The notes below the pieces were generated by a model, which made no database searches, had not been told where the DNA came from, and saw nothing but the letters and a program-made list of their open reading frames with translations. Position numbers and translations under genes: made by a program. Positions 44,949 through 55,994 of a stretch of 64,000 nucleotides of DNA are shown here, piece by piece. The first letter of the stretch is position 1. Every line of letters starts with the position of its first letter. The DNA is from Ditylenchus dipsaci (taxonomy: Eukaryota; Nematoda; Chromadorea; Rhabditida; Anguinidae): NCBI GenBank assembly GCA_004194705.1, contig SADC01001297.1, positions 248,001 to 312,000 on the forward strand. Reading direction: 5' to 3'.

Positions 44949-47195
44949 TAGACGTTTGACTACAAATGTAACATTTTTGGCGTTGTGCCCTATGTTCTGT
45001 TTAAGCCACCACGGGGTGTCAAAATTCAAAAACATAATCAGTAGAGAATTTTGCGCGAAATGCGAAATTGAAAAAAGCAGCAATTTTCAATGGATTTCTT
45101 CTTTTGGTTTGTATTACTGAATTATGTCCATTCCGTTTGTGTTTTTGTGTTTATCTTAAACTGGTGAGATTCGCTGTTTTTCGGGCTTTCTATCGAGCCA
45201 TCACTTGCAAACAAAGATAGCGAATTTGGTTGCCACAAATTTATTTTATGAGAAGATCACTGAAAAAATTCACTGAGTTGTGTGCTAAAACTACACTGAG
45301 CTTCTGTTTTTTGATACAAACGCTAAAAACAAAATCGTTAGCGTAATAGCCCGTTAATTTTGGCGTATGTATGTGCAATATCGCTCCAATTAATACGAAA
45401 TTTTTAACTTTTTATACGGCGCGATCTCGAAAATTAGTATTTTCCAGTCAAAAACCATGGTTTTTTGGCTTAAAATGGTTATAACTACGAAAAATTCTGG
45501 AATTTCGAAAATCCCTCTGAGGATCTTGTAGTAGAGATTGCAGGCTTCATTTTGGTATATAGAAAGTTAAAAAAAGTCCGTGGTTTTGAGATTTTTGACC
45601 ATGGAAAAATTTTGACTATATTTTTCTTGTGCTAAGGTATATCGATATGGTGCTCAAAGTGTTCAAGTGGATCAGTGCACTCCAGTGATAATACAACTGC
45701 AACAATGCCTGGCCGAGCAAACAAACAAATACCAGATTCTTGAAAGGCGAATAATCAAACCAGATAGGAGGAAAGAGATAGTAGGTCTTTCACCCGATTT
45801 TCTTAGCCACCTTTTCTATTCAGATTCCAAGAAAGCCATTGCCCAAATGTGGTAGGACAGCGTCTTTGTCTAAGTTGGACCAGATTGCGCTACATTTTCT
45901 GGACAAAGCTGGTAATCCTCCAACAAGATCAGAATTTGACAAATCTGTGAAGATGTTGGAAAATCGCTTGTGTATGAAATCAGCACCTAAGCCTCCTCCT
46001 TTCGTTGTCTCTAAGCTTTAACCAATTGATGATCTTAAGCTGCTAGGAAGTCGACTGAGCTGGAGACAGAGATGTGCATTGTAAACTGATCTGATCAAGG
46101 TAGGATACATTCCAGGAAACCATTTAAAAAAGTTTATAATTAAAGCTTGGTAAAGATATCTTCGCTTCGAACAAAAAAGTGCGTGACTTAGTGAAGCGAT
46201 TCGGCAATCAGCTGCAAATCATCTCTTCCGTCGTCGGGGGAAGTGTTTTATCTGGTTGGCCAACATCAAATTTATTTTGGAGGAACGGCTTCATCGTTTG
46301 AATGAGTCAAGCAACCTTGAGTTTGGTGGTGGCTACAACGAAAAGCTGTTTTTGTTCTTTCTGGGAGACAAAGGAGGTGGCACAACTAAGTGTGCTATTG
46401 GAATAGGAAATGTAAGGCTACCAAATTCGGCAAATTCTCTTCTTCTAGTTGGACTCTCTGATGATGAAGACACCCATTCCTCACTTTCTCATCTTCACGA
46501 AATGTTCAGCCAGATTTCTTTCAGCACAATAAAAGTAGGTCTTCAAGTTAGAGAAATTGTTTGGTGAGTTGTGCCTTGTATCAATTCAACCGTAATACCT
46601 AATTTAAAGGTTTTCAACTGGAGACATCAAATTTCTTTGTGCAGTCTATGGTCATCTTGGTGCGTCGTCGTCTCATCCTTGCCTTCTCTGCGAATCGCCC
46701 AAAGAAGACTTTAAAGTAGGAAACCCTTTTGCAAAACGATCTCTGGAATCTGTGCGTCAAAACTTTGCTACGTTCCAAGCTAATTCTCAATCTCAGACAA
46801 GCTTTTCGAAAAAAAAATATTGTTGTTAATTTGTGTTACGAAGAATAAACTGTTATGTTTCGGTCTGTATTAGTCCTTAAATTTTGAGAATATCCGTCCT
46901 ATTGGTGAAAAGAAAAAAAAGCTCAATATTTTCACAGCAAAATTTTTAAATTGCCTTTTGAAAATTCTTGGCGTTTTGTTTGAACTATTCTGATTAGGTT
47001 TTTGAATTTTGACACCCCGTGCCACTTAGGCTTATTTTTTCAGCCATTTTGTAGTTCGTAAGACATTTTTTGGTCCCTAAGCCTAAACCTAAGCCTAAGG
47101 CCTAAGCCTAAGACCTAAGCCTAAGTAGGCCTAAGTGGCTAAAACAGAACATAGGGCAGAACGCCAAAAATGTTACATTTGTAGTCAAACGTCTA
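44949..47195 (+). mobile_element. Unclassified inverted-repeat transposon carrying an intron-containing gene
   Basis: The left repeat TAGACGTTTGACTACAAATG... (44949 to about 45035) recurs inverted at 46985-47195, ending GTAGTCAAACGTCTA. It contains ACATTTTTGGCG, AGAACATAGGG and GACACCCCGTG in matching order. The right copy has a CCTAAG-rich insert of about 120 bp. The enclosed gene (45667-46830) is described separately. No target duplication was identified. Confidence 0.6.
45667..46830 (+). pseudogene. Unrecognised transposon-encoded protein with GDKGG and HPCLLC motifs
   Basis: Broken gene in several exons: 45667-45780 (QLQQCLAEQTNKYQILERR) splices via GTAGGT...TTCAG to 45825-46020 (PKCGRTASLSKLDQIALHFL). 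After stops, 46256-46567 encodes LFFLGDKGGGTTKCAIGIGN, PNSANSLLLVGLSDDED and LHEMFSQISF. The next exon (from about 46612) encodes STGDIKFLCAVYGHLGASSS and HPCLLCESP. The CxxC and the GDxKFLCxVYGH stretch look like a nuclease or zinc-binding fold in a mobile-element protein, but I do not recognise the family. Stops after 46020 and the frame breaks suggest decay. Confidence 0.5.
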
Positions 47196-47452
47196 TACCC
47201 CAAATTTTCATTCTGTTTTTTCAAATATTTTTACTTCAGCTTTGTTTGATTTTCCTCCTATGTTTTAATAATTTCAAAGTAACTATTCACTTATTGTAGC
47301 ATTGGCTGTATCCGGTTGTAGCTTATTGTTTTTTAAAAACCAACTTAAAATTGTGAAGTTTTTAATCTAGAACGCCACTGAATAGACGGCGCGAAACTTG
47401 TCAGCCGCTGTTACTCGACACTTAAAAAGTTCGAAGACTTCCAAAAATGGAT

Positions 47453-47941
47453 AAAACGGAATTTTGTAGCAAATTCTCGTAATTTTGCAGCAAAATTTTA
47501 ATAAAATGACTTGGATTGCTCAGAACTCCACCCTGGAGTGGCCAGAAGCCCCTGAAAGTTGGGTTTTTGGGGGTTGATTGAAAAAAGGGGGGAGGGGTGA
47601 ACTTTTCGCGAAAATTCGATTGGGCGGATCAGAATTACAGTCCGATGGGCTTAATCGCTTAGAACTCCACCTTAGACCACTCAAAACCACCATAAACCTG
47701 AAATTCTGAGCGATTGGAATGGAATTGTGATCCGCCCAATCGAATTTTTGCAAAAAGTTTACCCCCCCCCTCCTTCAATGAACCTCCAAAAAACCAACTT
47801 TCAGGGGCTTCTGGCCACTCCAGGGCGGGGTTCTGAGCAATCCAAGTCATTTTATGAAAAATTTGCTGCAAAATTACGAGAATTTGCTGCAAACAAAATA
47901 AGCTGCAAAATTACGAGAATTTGCTGCAAAATTCCGTTTTT
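47453..47941. repeat. Palindromic MITE with AATTTTGCAGCAAATTCTCG arms
   Basis: About 490 bp. The arms share AATGACTTGGATTGCTCAGA and GGCCAGAAGCCCCTGAAAGT in inverted order, centred near 47690. Confidence 0.65.
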
Positions 47942-48637
47942 AACCCGCCAAAAATTGATAATAGGAAAATTTTACAAGTAAACTTTCGTAATGTCTTGCC
48001 ATAATTAGCGAGACGTAAATGTCTTGCCATAATTTTTCAAAAAATAAGTGGTCTTTGCATAAATTGTTGATTTCATAGTGGCGAATTATGCTGTTGACGA
48101 GTGTGAGCAGCTAGAAAGTTTCGCGTCGACTAGACGGAAGCTCATCCTGTCTTAATATTATTGGCTTATATTTCCTGTAAGTAAAAGTCAATTTATCGGT
48201 TTTTGTGTGAGTTGCCTCTGTTTTTGCCTCCTTTTCAAATTAATGTGATACATATATATATTTCGTAGATATTATAATTTACGGCAACCTGAAAATGTCA
48301 GATTCTATTGAATTTTGTTGCGCGACATTGCTAGATATTCCACAGTTGAAGACAAATTTTGCTTTATAGGAAGACAAAAATATTTCAAAGATCAATGAAG
48401 GGTGATACCTGAGGATTATCGTTTGTATCGCCATAGATTGTCATTTGTGTAAAAGAATAATGCAAGAGAAGTATGGGGAAATTCAAGTTGCTGGAAAATC
48501 ACTGGCATTATTTGGCAAATATTTGCCGAACACAGTCAAAACGCGGTTACCCGGCACCCCTAGGGACCAGCCTCAGGCTGCTGGATAACTGGGGTGTGAG
48601 TTGACAGAGAATAAGCCAATCCTAGCCAAATGAAGTA

Positions 48638-48987
48638 CATGGTGTCCGAAGAAATTCCACCGATTTGAAATGGCCATAATGTTTTTGTAGGCCGTTTCTT
48701 GAAATTCTGAGATCGACTCAGAATTTGATGAGAATTTTTTGGTGAATAATGTCAAAAAACTATTCTTGCTTGATATTCCGTGTGGTTTTGGCCGTGGCCC
48801 TTCAAAAGCCACCCACAGTCGAGCACATAAACCACAGGGGACCAAGCGAAAATCCTGTATTTGACTTTATATACCAAAAAAAAATTCACGCGCTTCTGAG
48901 TCGATCTGCGTTCACAGAATTTCAAGAAACGATCTACAAAAAAAGTTAGGGCCATTTCAAATCGGTGGAATTTCTTGGGACACCCTC
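48638..48987. mobile_element. Mariner-like MITE (GGTGTCCGAAGAAATTCCACC)
   Basis: TA at 48636-48637 and 48988-48989, ends CATGGTGTCC / GGACACCCTC, arms of about 100 bp. It appears nested in diverged GGTTACCCGGCACC / GGATAACCGG sequence (about 48540-49045) that may be an older pogo-like element. Confidence 0.65.
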
Positions 48988-49093
48988 TATATTTAAGGTG
49001 CCGTATAACCAAGCTGGCCGGATAACCGGACTAACCGAGGTTTCGAATTTTCCCAATTTGGATTTCCCCAAGTTTCTACTGCCCATTGTTTCC

Positions 49094-49190
49094 AATTTTG
49101 ACAGTGACATCAGAATGACAGCGATAATGACACTTGATTAAATATTCGAGTGTCACTGTCATTCTAATGTCACTGTCAAAATTGGGAACG
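49094..49190. repeat. Short hairpin with TTTTGACAGTGACATCAGAA arms
   Basis: Arms of about 40 bp pair (TTGACAGTGACAT / ATGTCACTGTCAA; ATGACAGC / CTGTCATT) around a short loop. It may be a small MITE; a hairpin RNA is possible but untested. Confidence 0.45.
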
Positions 49191-49341
49191 CTGCTACTTC
49201 CCACAGAATACGGTCACAATATAATAATTAATTTTACAATATCGACAAATATTTTTTGACGGAATTAAGTAAATTCGGATGTTGTTCAGTTGCCTTTTTG
49301 ACAGTGTCACAGTGTAAGGAATAAAAAATCACAATAGCTTA

Positions 49342-49643
49342 CAGGTCAGTCATAAAAACACGGACAATTTTCAAAAAATTGTATAGGGAGCTCATTGCCC
49401 CATTGATTTCCCCAGACAGTAATTAAGCTACCTGGAAACTCTTCGATCACAAAAGATTCGATTAGAAAAACAACCACTTTTAACTAAAAACAGCAATGAA
49501 AGGAATATTTCTGCAGAATCGGTGTTTTGTTCGATGTTGCGCTTTTTTCCAAACTAATAATATTTGTTTTTTTTGAAAAGTTGATTGTTAAATTTTGAAC
49601 TAAAATTTTTCAAAAAATGTCCGTGTTTTTTTGACTAACCCTG
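49342..49643. mobile_element. Mariner-like MITE (CAGGTCAGTCATAAAAACAC)
   Basis: TA at 49340-49341 and 49644-49645, ends CAGGTCAGTC / GACTAACCCTG. A 75- to 90-bp inner piece (with GAATCGGTGTTTTGTTCGAT) recurs almost unchanged at 50163-50250 outside the element. Confidence 0.7.
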
Positions 49644-49932
49644 TATATACATTACATTTTAAATTTTCTAATTTTATTTTCTTTCAAAGTTGTTCGAAGT
49701 CTAGCATAATTTTTTAACGCGGTATGTGAGACATAATTTGTTATAATTTTTTTTCTAATATAACTGTTGCGTTTATATGCAATGAAATGAATGAGGGCTG
49801 TTTGTTGTTGTTATTGTTGGAGCTTAATAAATACATTTGAAGTTAACATCAAGATTTGTTAAAGGGCCAATGCCACCTGTTTTGAATTGTCCCCCGCCAA
49901 TTCAAACTTTTTTGCCTAATCATTAGTAGTAA

Positions 49933-50400
49933 CTGTGGCTATACTTTAAAAATAACGAAAAGAAACTTATCAATGTTTACCAATAATTTTCCTGTGGCTA
50001 TACTTCAAATACAATAGCAAGAGAAATTCAATAATGTTCAGCAAAAGTTCTCTTGTGGTTATATTTTAGAAAAATAGCAAAAAGAAATTTCACAAAGTTT
50101 AGCGACATTCACCAATTTTTGGAAAGTATATTCTATTTTTCTGCATCAACAAAAAGAAAAGTATTTCTGCAGAATCGGTGTTTTGTTCGATGTTGCGCTT
50201 TTTTCCAAACTAATAATATTTGTTTTTTTGAAAAGTGGATTGTTAAAAGCACTGTGTGAAAACATGAATACTTTAAAATAACAAAAAGAAATATATCTGT
50301 TTAGCAAAAAAATTTCCTGAGGCTATACTTCAAAAAAATTCGCAAAAAGCAATTCAACAATGTTTAGCGACGATTGCTACTGTGACTACACTTTGGTGAA
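49933..50400 (+). repeat. About 60-bp degenerate tandem repeat beside the Maverick
   Basis: Units start with CTGTGGCTATACTT near 49933, 49992, 50052 (CTTGTGGTTATATT) and 50317 (CTGAGGCTATACTT), with AAAATAGCAAAAAGAAAT following each. The MITE fragment at 50163-50250 interrupts it. It may be terminal DNA of the Maverick or older flank. Confidence 0.5.
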
Positions 50401-50454
50401 GGAATAATGATGTTCGAATAATATGCCTGAGTTTGCTTTTACGTTTTTGAAAAT

Positions 50455-51225
50455 TTAAAATCGGAAAACTTTTTTGAAGTGTAAAGTTAGTGTTGTGTCT
50501 CCAAATTCGAATGGAACAAACTCCCCAAACGGTGTTTTGATTTCAATTTGTATTTCGGAAATTTCTTTCAAAAGCAACTTATAATATTGTACGGCCACAT
50601 AAGCCTCCTCAACGGTCTCATTGGCGGTGTTCTTTATATTCACGATTCTTAGCAATGGAGCGCAAATGTTTCCTACAGCAACAGGCTCGATCAAACCGGG
50701 ACTGTAAACATATAAAGATGATAAGCCGGCATTCAAATCTGGTCGGTAGCGTGCATAAACCGATTTTGTGAATGAAATTTCTGTAAATCCCAATAAGTTG
50801 GCTAAGTGTTTCGTTATTTCAATCTTATTCACAAGAGTTTCATCAATTTTATTTCTGAATTTTTGTCGATAATTCACATATTCAAATGAGACGGGTGGAG
50901 GTATTTTCATTCCTTCATTTTCTTGAATCATATATGCAAGTGATTCTATTAGTCCACGTTCGAGCTCTTTGGCTGTTGAAAAATTTGGAATGCATATCAT
51001 AGCACTGCTTACAATGTTATTCTCTTTCCATTCAACATCTATTGATTGTTGCTCATCAGTCGCAAAGCAAGGCCATGAATGGGGGTATGATATAACTGCA
51101 AGTCCGACAACCCATTCTGAATGAAACTGCAATTTTCGTGGCAATCGCACTAAAAATGAATTGGTTTTATTGCCGTTAATAGGGGTATTTGACGGAAGTA
51201 TAACGTAAAATGAATTACTCGTCAT
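50455..51225 (-). CDS. Conserved Maverick structural-type protein
   Basis: Intact 256-codon frame starting at 51225. The N-terminus has FYVILPSN (residues 6-13), then a beta-rich segment with SEWVVGLAVISYPHSW. This N-terminal pattern is widespread in Polinton/Maverick proteins presumed to be virion components; the exact role (penton, fibre or other) is uncertain. It starts 25 bp downstream of the integrase stop, so it probably belongs to the same minus-strand run. It is one of the few undamaged genes of the element. Confidence 0.7.
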   Translation of the reverse strand: MTSNSFYVILPSNTPINGNKTNSFLVRLPRKLQFHSEWVVGLAVISYPHSWPCFATDEQQSIDVEWKENNIVSSAMICIPNFSTAKELERGLIESLAYMIQENEGMKIPPPVSFEYVNYRQKFRNKIDETLVNKIEITKHLANLLGFTEISFTKSVYARYRPDLNAGLSSLYVYSPGLIEPVAVGNICAPLLRIVNIKNTANETVEEAYVAVQYYKLLLKEISEIQIEIKTPFGEFVPFEFGDTTLTLHFKKVFRF

Positions 51226-51439
51226 TAAACAATAATTGACAGAACTGTTTTATACTTGCAAGTTTTTGGAGTTTATCCAACTGTTAAATTTTGGAGAATA
51301 ACCTGACCACTTCACAAAATAAAATAGTTCTCCATTTTCAACTTTTTGTTTTATAATTTTATCAATCCGATATAATGTTTTTTCAGAGTTCTCTATAACC
51401 AGACTTAATTCAGGCTCATAGAATTGACCGATGAGCTTA

Positions 51440-51525
51440 ATTTAATTATCTTTGTTTAATTATCATAATTATCATAATGATAATTATCATAATTATCATA
51501 ATTATATTAGTTAATTATCATCGCC
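51440..51525. repeat. AT microsatellite TAATTATCA inside the integrase
   Basis: About eight units of a 9-bp TAATTATCA/ATAATTATC motif, located between the SH3-like and chromodomain parts of the integrase, where it adds stops in all frames. Confidence 0.7.
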
Positions 51526-52155
51526 TTTCAGTAAATATGTAAACGGGTTTCGCATATTTTTCACTTGAGAGATTGAGAATATCTCGTCTGTATAATTTGG
51601 CAGATATCCTTTTTGGAAAATATGTTTATACTTAACAATCCGTACCCTATCACCTACATTAAATTTCGGCACATGTTTTAATCTCAATACTTTGTTAAAA
51701 GTGACCCCTGCGTGCTCCCAAAATTTCTGCCTCAGGTTTCAACGTTTTGAAAATTAACTTGGTTAGGGGCCATTCCTATTGATCGATGAAATGAATTGTT
51801 TATCCCTGTAACTATTTTCTGCAAAACATTTATCCACTGACACTTACCTGTCGACGTAAAATATTTGTACAGTCTTGTTTTTAGGTTCTGTTTGCTCTTT
51901 CCACAAGGCCTGCGTGAAATTGTGGAGATGTAAAAAGACAGTGATGTTCGACATTTTTTTTTAAAGTTTCGACAGTTTTGGCAGTAAACTCTTTACCCGA
52001 ATCTGTTAACAGCCTCCATGGTCGATAGCCAACTCTCTTAAAAATTCTGTTAAATGTTTCAATAATTTCAGGCGCTGTTTTTGTTTTCAAAGCTTCAACG
52101 TAAAGTTGTCTACTAAAAACGTCAATACACACTAGGATATAGACATAGTTTTTAT

Positions 52156-52646
52156 TAGAGATGGGCATTTGCGTTTGCCCAATACCAATACCAATATTTT
52201 TTGGCCCTCTCTAGACCCAATACCAATACCAATATTTCAAAGATGTGGACCCCAATATATTGCCCAATATCAATATTTTTTCAAAAGTCTATATTTTCAC
52301 CAAAATATTTAAAAAGTCTCTCATTCAGCCCAACATCGATTAAGTATCACACTGGAACTGATTTTTGGCATAAAGATACAAAAATTTAAGTGAATCAATG
52401 AAATAATAATAAATAAAATTTGTTTAATGTCATTCCTTAGGCCAAAAAATGAGAAAATATGAGTGAAAATTTGAAATTTCCATTGGAAAAATTTCATTAT
52501 TTAGCACCCAATATCTTTGTCAAACCCAATACCAATACCAATATTTTCGAAAGTCACCAACCAATATCCCAATACCAATATTAACGCCTTTATTCGACCC
52601 AATACCCCAATATCCAATACCAATATATCGTTTGTTCCCATCTCTA
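52156..52646. mobile_element. hAT-like MITE with CCAATACCAATACC repeats
   Basis: TAGAGATGGG...CCCATCTCTA ends with perfect 8-bp GTTTTTAT duplications (52148-52155 and 52647-52654). The interior is rich in CCCAATACCAATACCAATAT. TAGAGATGGG tips and an 8-bp duplication indicate hAT. Removing one duplication and the element rejoins integrase sequence. Confidence 0.9.
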
Positions 52647-52894
52647 GTTTTTATTATACTTTTTCAAGTCATTCATTACGGCTAAATCAGCCTGCCATGC
52701 AGTGTGCAAACCCGCTGCGATGGTGGTAGACGTTTAAATCGGCGCCTTGCTTGTTCATGCAAAGTATAGGCGTGCTGCTGTAGCAAAAAATTTCCACATC
52801 ATTTTCTATTATTTTATGGTCTTTATTATGAGCTGCTTTGTACAATGGTTTTAGAGACGTAAAGCAACTATTTGAGTTAGGATCATTATAGAGC

Positions 52895-53710
52895 TGGACC
52901 CGTAGTAAAAACGAAAAAAAATTAGACTGATGCTAATTCGACTATATCTCGCCGATTAGTAAACTTTACGAAAAACGGTTTTTAGGGGTCGGAAGATAAT
53001 TTATCTGGCTTTCAGATGAGATATAAACTACATCCAGCATATGATAGCATAACTAAGATAAATCGATTTTCATAATTAGACTCCGAATTAGACTTTTAGA
53101 AATCCACTTTTTTAGTTGGGATGCTAATTGGCTGATTGCTTGGAAAATATTTTTCTACTTATTCTTGTGGTTACTTTTATCACGTAAATGATATATTTCG
53201 GCGCATTTTTATATATGACAGTCGAAGCACGGGAAAACGGAAAAAAATTTTACGAGCAAAAGTTTGCCAAAAAATGAAAATTTAGACTTTAGCCACCTCT
53301 AGAGCAGTCTAAAGTCTAAATTTTAATTTTTTGGCAAACTTTTGCTCGTAAAATTTTTTTCCGTTTTCCCGTGCTTCGACTGTCATATATAAAAATGCGC
53401 TGAAATATATCATTTACGTGATAAAAGTAACCACAAGAATAAGTAGAAAAATATTTTCCAAGCAATCAGCCAATTAGCATCCCAACTAAAAAAGTGGATT
53501 TCTAAAAGTCTATTTCGGAGTCTAATTATGAAAATCGATTTATCTTAGTTATGCTATCATATGCTGGATGTAGTTTATATCTCATCTGAAAGCCAGATAA
53601 ATTATCTTCCGACCCCTAAAAACCGTTTTTCGTAAAGTTTACTAATCGGCGAGATATAGTCGAATTAGCATCAGTCTAATTTTTTTTTCGTTTTTGCTAC
53701 GGGTCCAGGT
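52895..53710. repeat. Near-perfect palindrome of about 815 bp
   Basis: Starts TGGACCCGTAGTAAAAACG and ends with the inverse. The arms of about 390 bp pair almost base for base (for example ATATCATTTACGTGATAAAA), around a small centre near 53295-53310. It lies at the N-terminal end of the integrase and probably inserted there. No target duplication is clear. Confidence 0.85.
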
Positions 53711-54511
53711 ACAAAATCTGGTGCATTTTTTTAGATAAAACCATAACATAGGTTTAAACTTGATTCTCGATTTTTTTTCAGCTGGTTTCACATAAAGCTT
53801 ACGGTTGCTGCTTTTATAACCACTTCCGTGGTAAAGATTCAACAGATTTTGTTTGAAAAACGGTTCGTCTTTGATATCATCAAAAAAATGCGCTGTTCCA
53901 GGAGGCGCTTTACCTACCCTTTTTGAAGGCTCTAGAAGTAGATATTTTTATGAAGCTTTTACATTACTTTTTCTTACTGGTCTACCTGATACCGGATTTA
54001 ATATTTGATATTTATCGTTTATGTAAAACAGTTCCACATTTTTCTCTAAATGCTTCATTATTATATTGAAAGGGTCAATTTGAGAAGCTCCTGAAGGTTT
54101 TAAATAAATGCTTTGAAGCAAGTAAACAGAATCTCGGTCCTTTTTATCAACACTGTCTAATTCGTCGTTCAAGGCAGGGTGAGAAGAAGAGGAAGGTGAC
54201 GATTTTTTTTCTGCTAACATCTATTACAGCTAGTGGCTTTTGCTGTCGCTCCGACATTAATTTTGAAAACTGTTTAAAATTTTTCCAATAGTTGATCAAC
54301 TGGTTGTCCGGTGAGAGTGTATTAATTTTACTATTTTTCAAAATATTTTGCATCTTAATTTTAGCATCGTTCATAGGATCAGGATGTGTGTCCGAATTTA
54401 TATTTTCTGACAAGATATTTTTTCTAGACTCTGAACCAGAGAAGTCATTTTTTTATGAGTTTTTTGCAAGAGAGTTTCATAAACATCTTCAGGAATAAGA
54501 ACCATTCTAAT
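53711..54511 (-). pseudogene. Conserved Maverick protein starting MKHTIRMVLIPEDVYE (unknown function)
   Basis: Starts at 54511 and continues through 54413-54230 and 54195-53720 with at least two frame changes. Landmarks: MKHTIRMVLIPEDVYETLLQ, QLINYWKNFKQF, SQIDPFNIIMKHL, NLYHGSGYKSSNRKLY. The N-terminal motif belongs to a protein family common in Polintons whose role I cannot name with certainty. It starts 12 bp after the end of the 54524-54916 gene, showing tight packing. Confidence 0.6.
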
Positions 54512-54523
54512 TGTGTGCTTCAT

Positions 54524-54916
54524 CTAAAAAATATGTTTTGAGGCTAACTCACTTAAAAATGGTAATAATACACTGGCAACAATCGCAGCAGCTGCGATTG
54601 GACCTCCCTCACCTTGTTGGATTAAAACTCCTTTACCTAGAATCCGTCTAGCACCAGTCTCGCTTTTTAGTCGGCTAATTTGTCGGACCTCCGAAGCACG
54701 TCTCTGAAGTTGACGTTTTTGTAAACGCGTTATCGGTAATTTCTGGCGCAGAATGTTGAAACAGGCTTCAATAATTGCAAGCAATTGATCAGAGCTCGCT
54801 TCCTTTAAAATTGAAGCACATTTTTTATAAGACCGTCTATGCCTAGCAAGCTGTTGAAAAAAATCAAAATTTTCTATTACGCGTTGACCAATTCTATATT
54901 TTTTGTTGCTGTGCAA
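54524..54916 (-). CDS. Small basic Maverick protein with hydrophobic C-terminus
   Basis: 130 codons. A helical core (DQLLAIIEACFNILRQKLPI) is followed by a basic segment (TRLQKRQLQRRASEVRQI) and ends in a Gly/Ala-rich hydrophobic helix (AAAAIVASVLLPFLSEL). This arrangement matches a small protein conserved in Polintons next to the ATPase, thought to be virion-associated. It lies 30 bp after the ATPase stop. Confidence 0.65.
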   Translation of the reverse strand: MHSNKKYRIGQRVIENFDFFQQLARHRRSYKKCASILKEASSDQLLAIIEACFNILRQKLPITRLQKRQLQRRASEVRQISRLKSETGARRILGKGVLIQQGEGGPIAAAAIVASVLLPFLSELASKHIF

Positions 54917-54946
54917 GTCTGTTTGTGTAATTTTTTCATAAAAGTT

Positions 54947-55624
54947 CTATGACTGCTTAGGTGAAAAAACTATTGTGATTTCGTCGGGGTATATATGTGT
55001 TTTTAATCTTAGCCTATCATCAGTGTCTGGATGAAGATCTACAAGTAAATATGTGAACTTTTTCGTGGTTGCACTCTTATACGATTCTAAAAAGTATTGA
55101 GTTTTCTGTGGAAATAACTGAGATGATAAGTTGCGTATTTGTAGTTCTCCGGCAGGGTTTCGCATCAACACCAGGTAATGAGAATTTGATCTAGCAGTAC
55201 GCAACTCTTTAGCAAATAAGTTCTGTGTCAACAGGATTACGCTAGCTCCCCAATTATGACTGCCTCTAGTGAAAAGAGAGTCGAGAAACGATGTTTTTAT
55301 TCCTACTAAGAGGTCATCCAGTACAACTAAGAATTTTATACCAGTCTCAGCTGCCATATCGTGTATAAACTGTTCAGTGGGCAGTCCTGAGTGAACAACC
55401 ACGAAATCATCATTCTCTATTTTTCCTAATTCTATTATTTTGTCGTTTAGTTCGCCATAGCAGTACAAAATTTTACTAATTGGCCCCCGATCTATTATCT
55501 TTTTGATATTTTCGATAAAATGCATTATCCAAAACGTTTTTCCACTTCCGGTCCCGCCTGAAAGTATCATTGTAAAAGGATGTTTGAACTGTTTCCCATC
55601 AGAAAAAGAACAATTAAAAACCAC
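54947..55624 (-). CDS. Maverick genome-packaging ATPase (FtsK/HerA type)
   Basis: Intact 225-codon frame. Walker A GGTGSGKT at residues 23-30, Walker B FLVVLDD at 98-104 and a TQN sensor at 133-135, in the order and spacing of A32/FtsK-like packaging ATPases of Polintons. Such enzymes pump DNA into capsids. It is the first gene of the minus-strand run; the promoter should lie in 55625-56000. Confidence 0.9.
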   Translation of the reverse strand: MVFNCSFSDGKQFKHPFTMILSGGTGSGKTFWIMHFIENIKKIIDRGPISKILYCYGELNDKIIELGKIENDDFVVVHSGLPTEQFIHDMAAETGIKFLVVLDDLLVGIKTSFLDSLFTRGSHNWGASVILLTQNLFAKELRTARSNSHYLVLMRNPAGELQIRNLSSQLFPQKTQYFLESYKSATTKKFTYLLVDLHPDTDDRLRLKTHIYPDEITIVFSPKQS

Positions 55625-55994
55625 TTTACTTTCTCAAAAATTGGAAAACGTATAAATAGTATTCTCTAGCAGAGATTTTCTCAGGCTTTACTATTATATA
55701 TAATAACTAGGGTCTTTAGGCGCCTATCGGCGCCTATGCCGTGCAGGAACATTGGTGGTTTGGCACTATTCCTGTGGTTCGGGTACATCAGTGGTTCATT
55801 TACATTAGTAGTTCAGACAGATTAATCTTTCAAGTGCGTTAATGGTTAGGGCAGATCATCCACCCTACTTGTTAACCCACCTACTCTACCTCGCCTACCC
55901 TCGCCTACCCTTGCCTATGCTCGGCTACAAATGTAGTTTTGAATTCATTCAAAATTTGAATTTGAGAACAATCTTTTTGAAAACTATGAGATTT

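Larger units (their letters stand above)
51250..52896 (-). pseudogene. Maverick chromodomain integrase, split and frameshifted
   Basis: rve-type DDE integrase that would insert the element. In transcript order: an N-terminal piece at about 52896-52750 (PLYKAAHNKDHK), then the core start with TAWQADLAVMNDL (about 52690). It is interrupted by the hAT-like element 52646-52156 and resumes at 52147-51881 with VCIDVFSRQLYVEAL (Asp), LLTDSGKEFTA (Asp) and HAGLVERANRT (Glu). A one-base loss follows at about 51881. Further pieces end at about 51530 (VGDRVRIVKYKHIF), then an AT-rich microsatellite (51440-51525), then a C-terminal chromodomain (FYFVKWSGYSPKFNSW) with stop at 51252-51250. At least three shifts and one insertion disable it. 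Confidence 0.85.

Noticed and set aside
47453..47941. Coding frames of 77-84 codons in the palindrome
   Set aside because: They occur in mirror positions on both strands and contain Pro/Gly runs set by C and G homopolymers.
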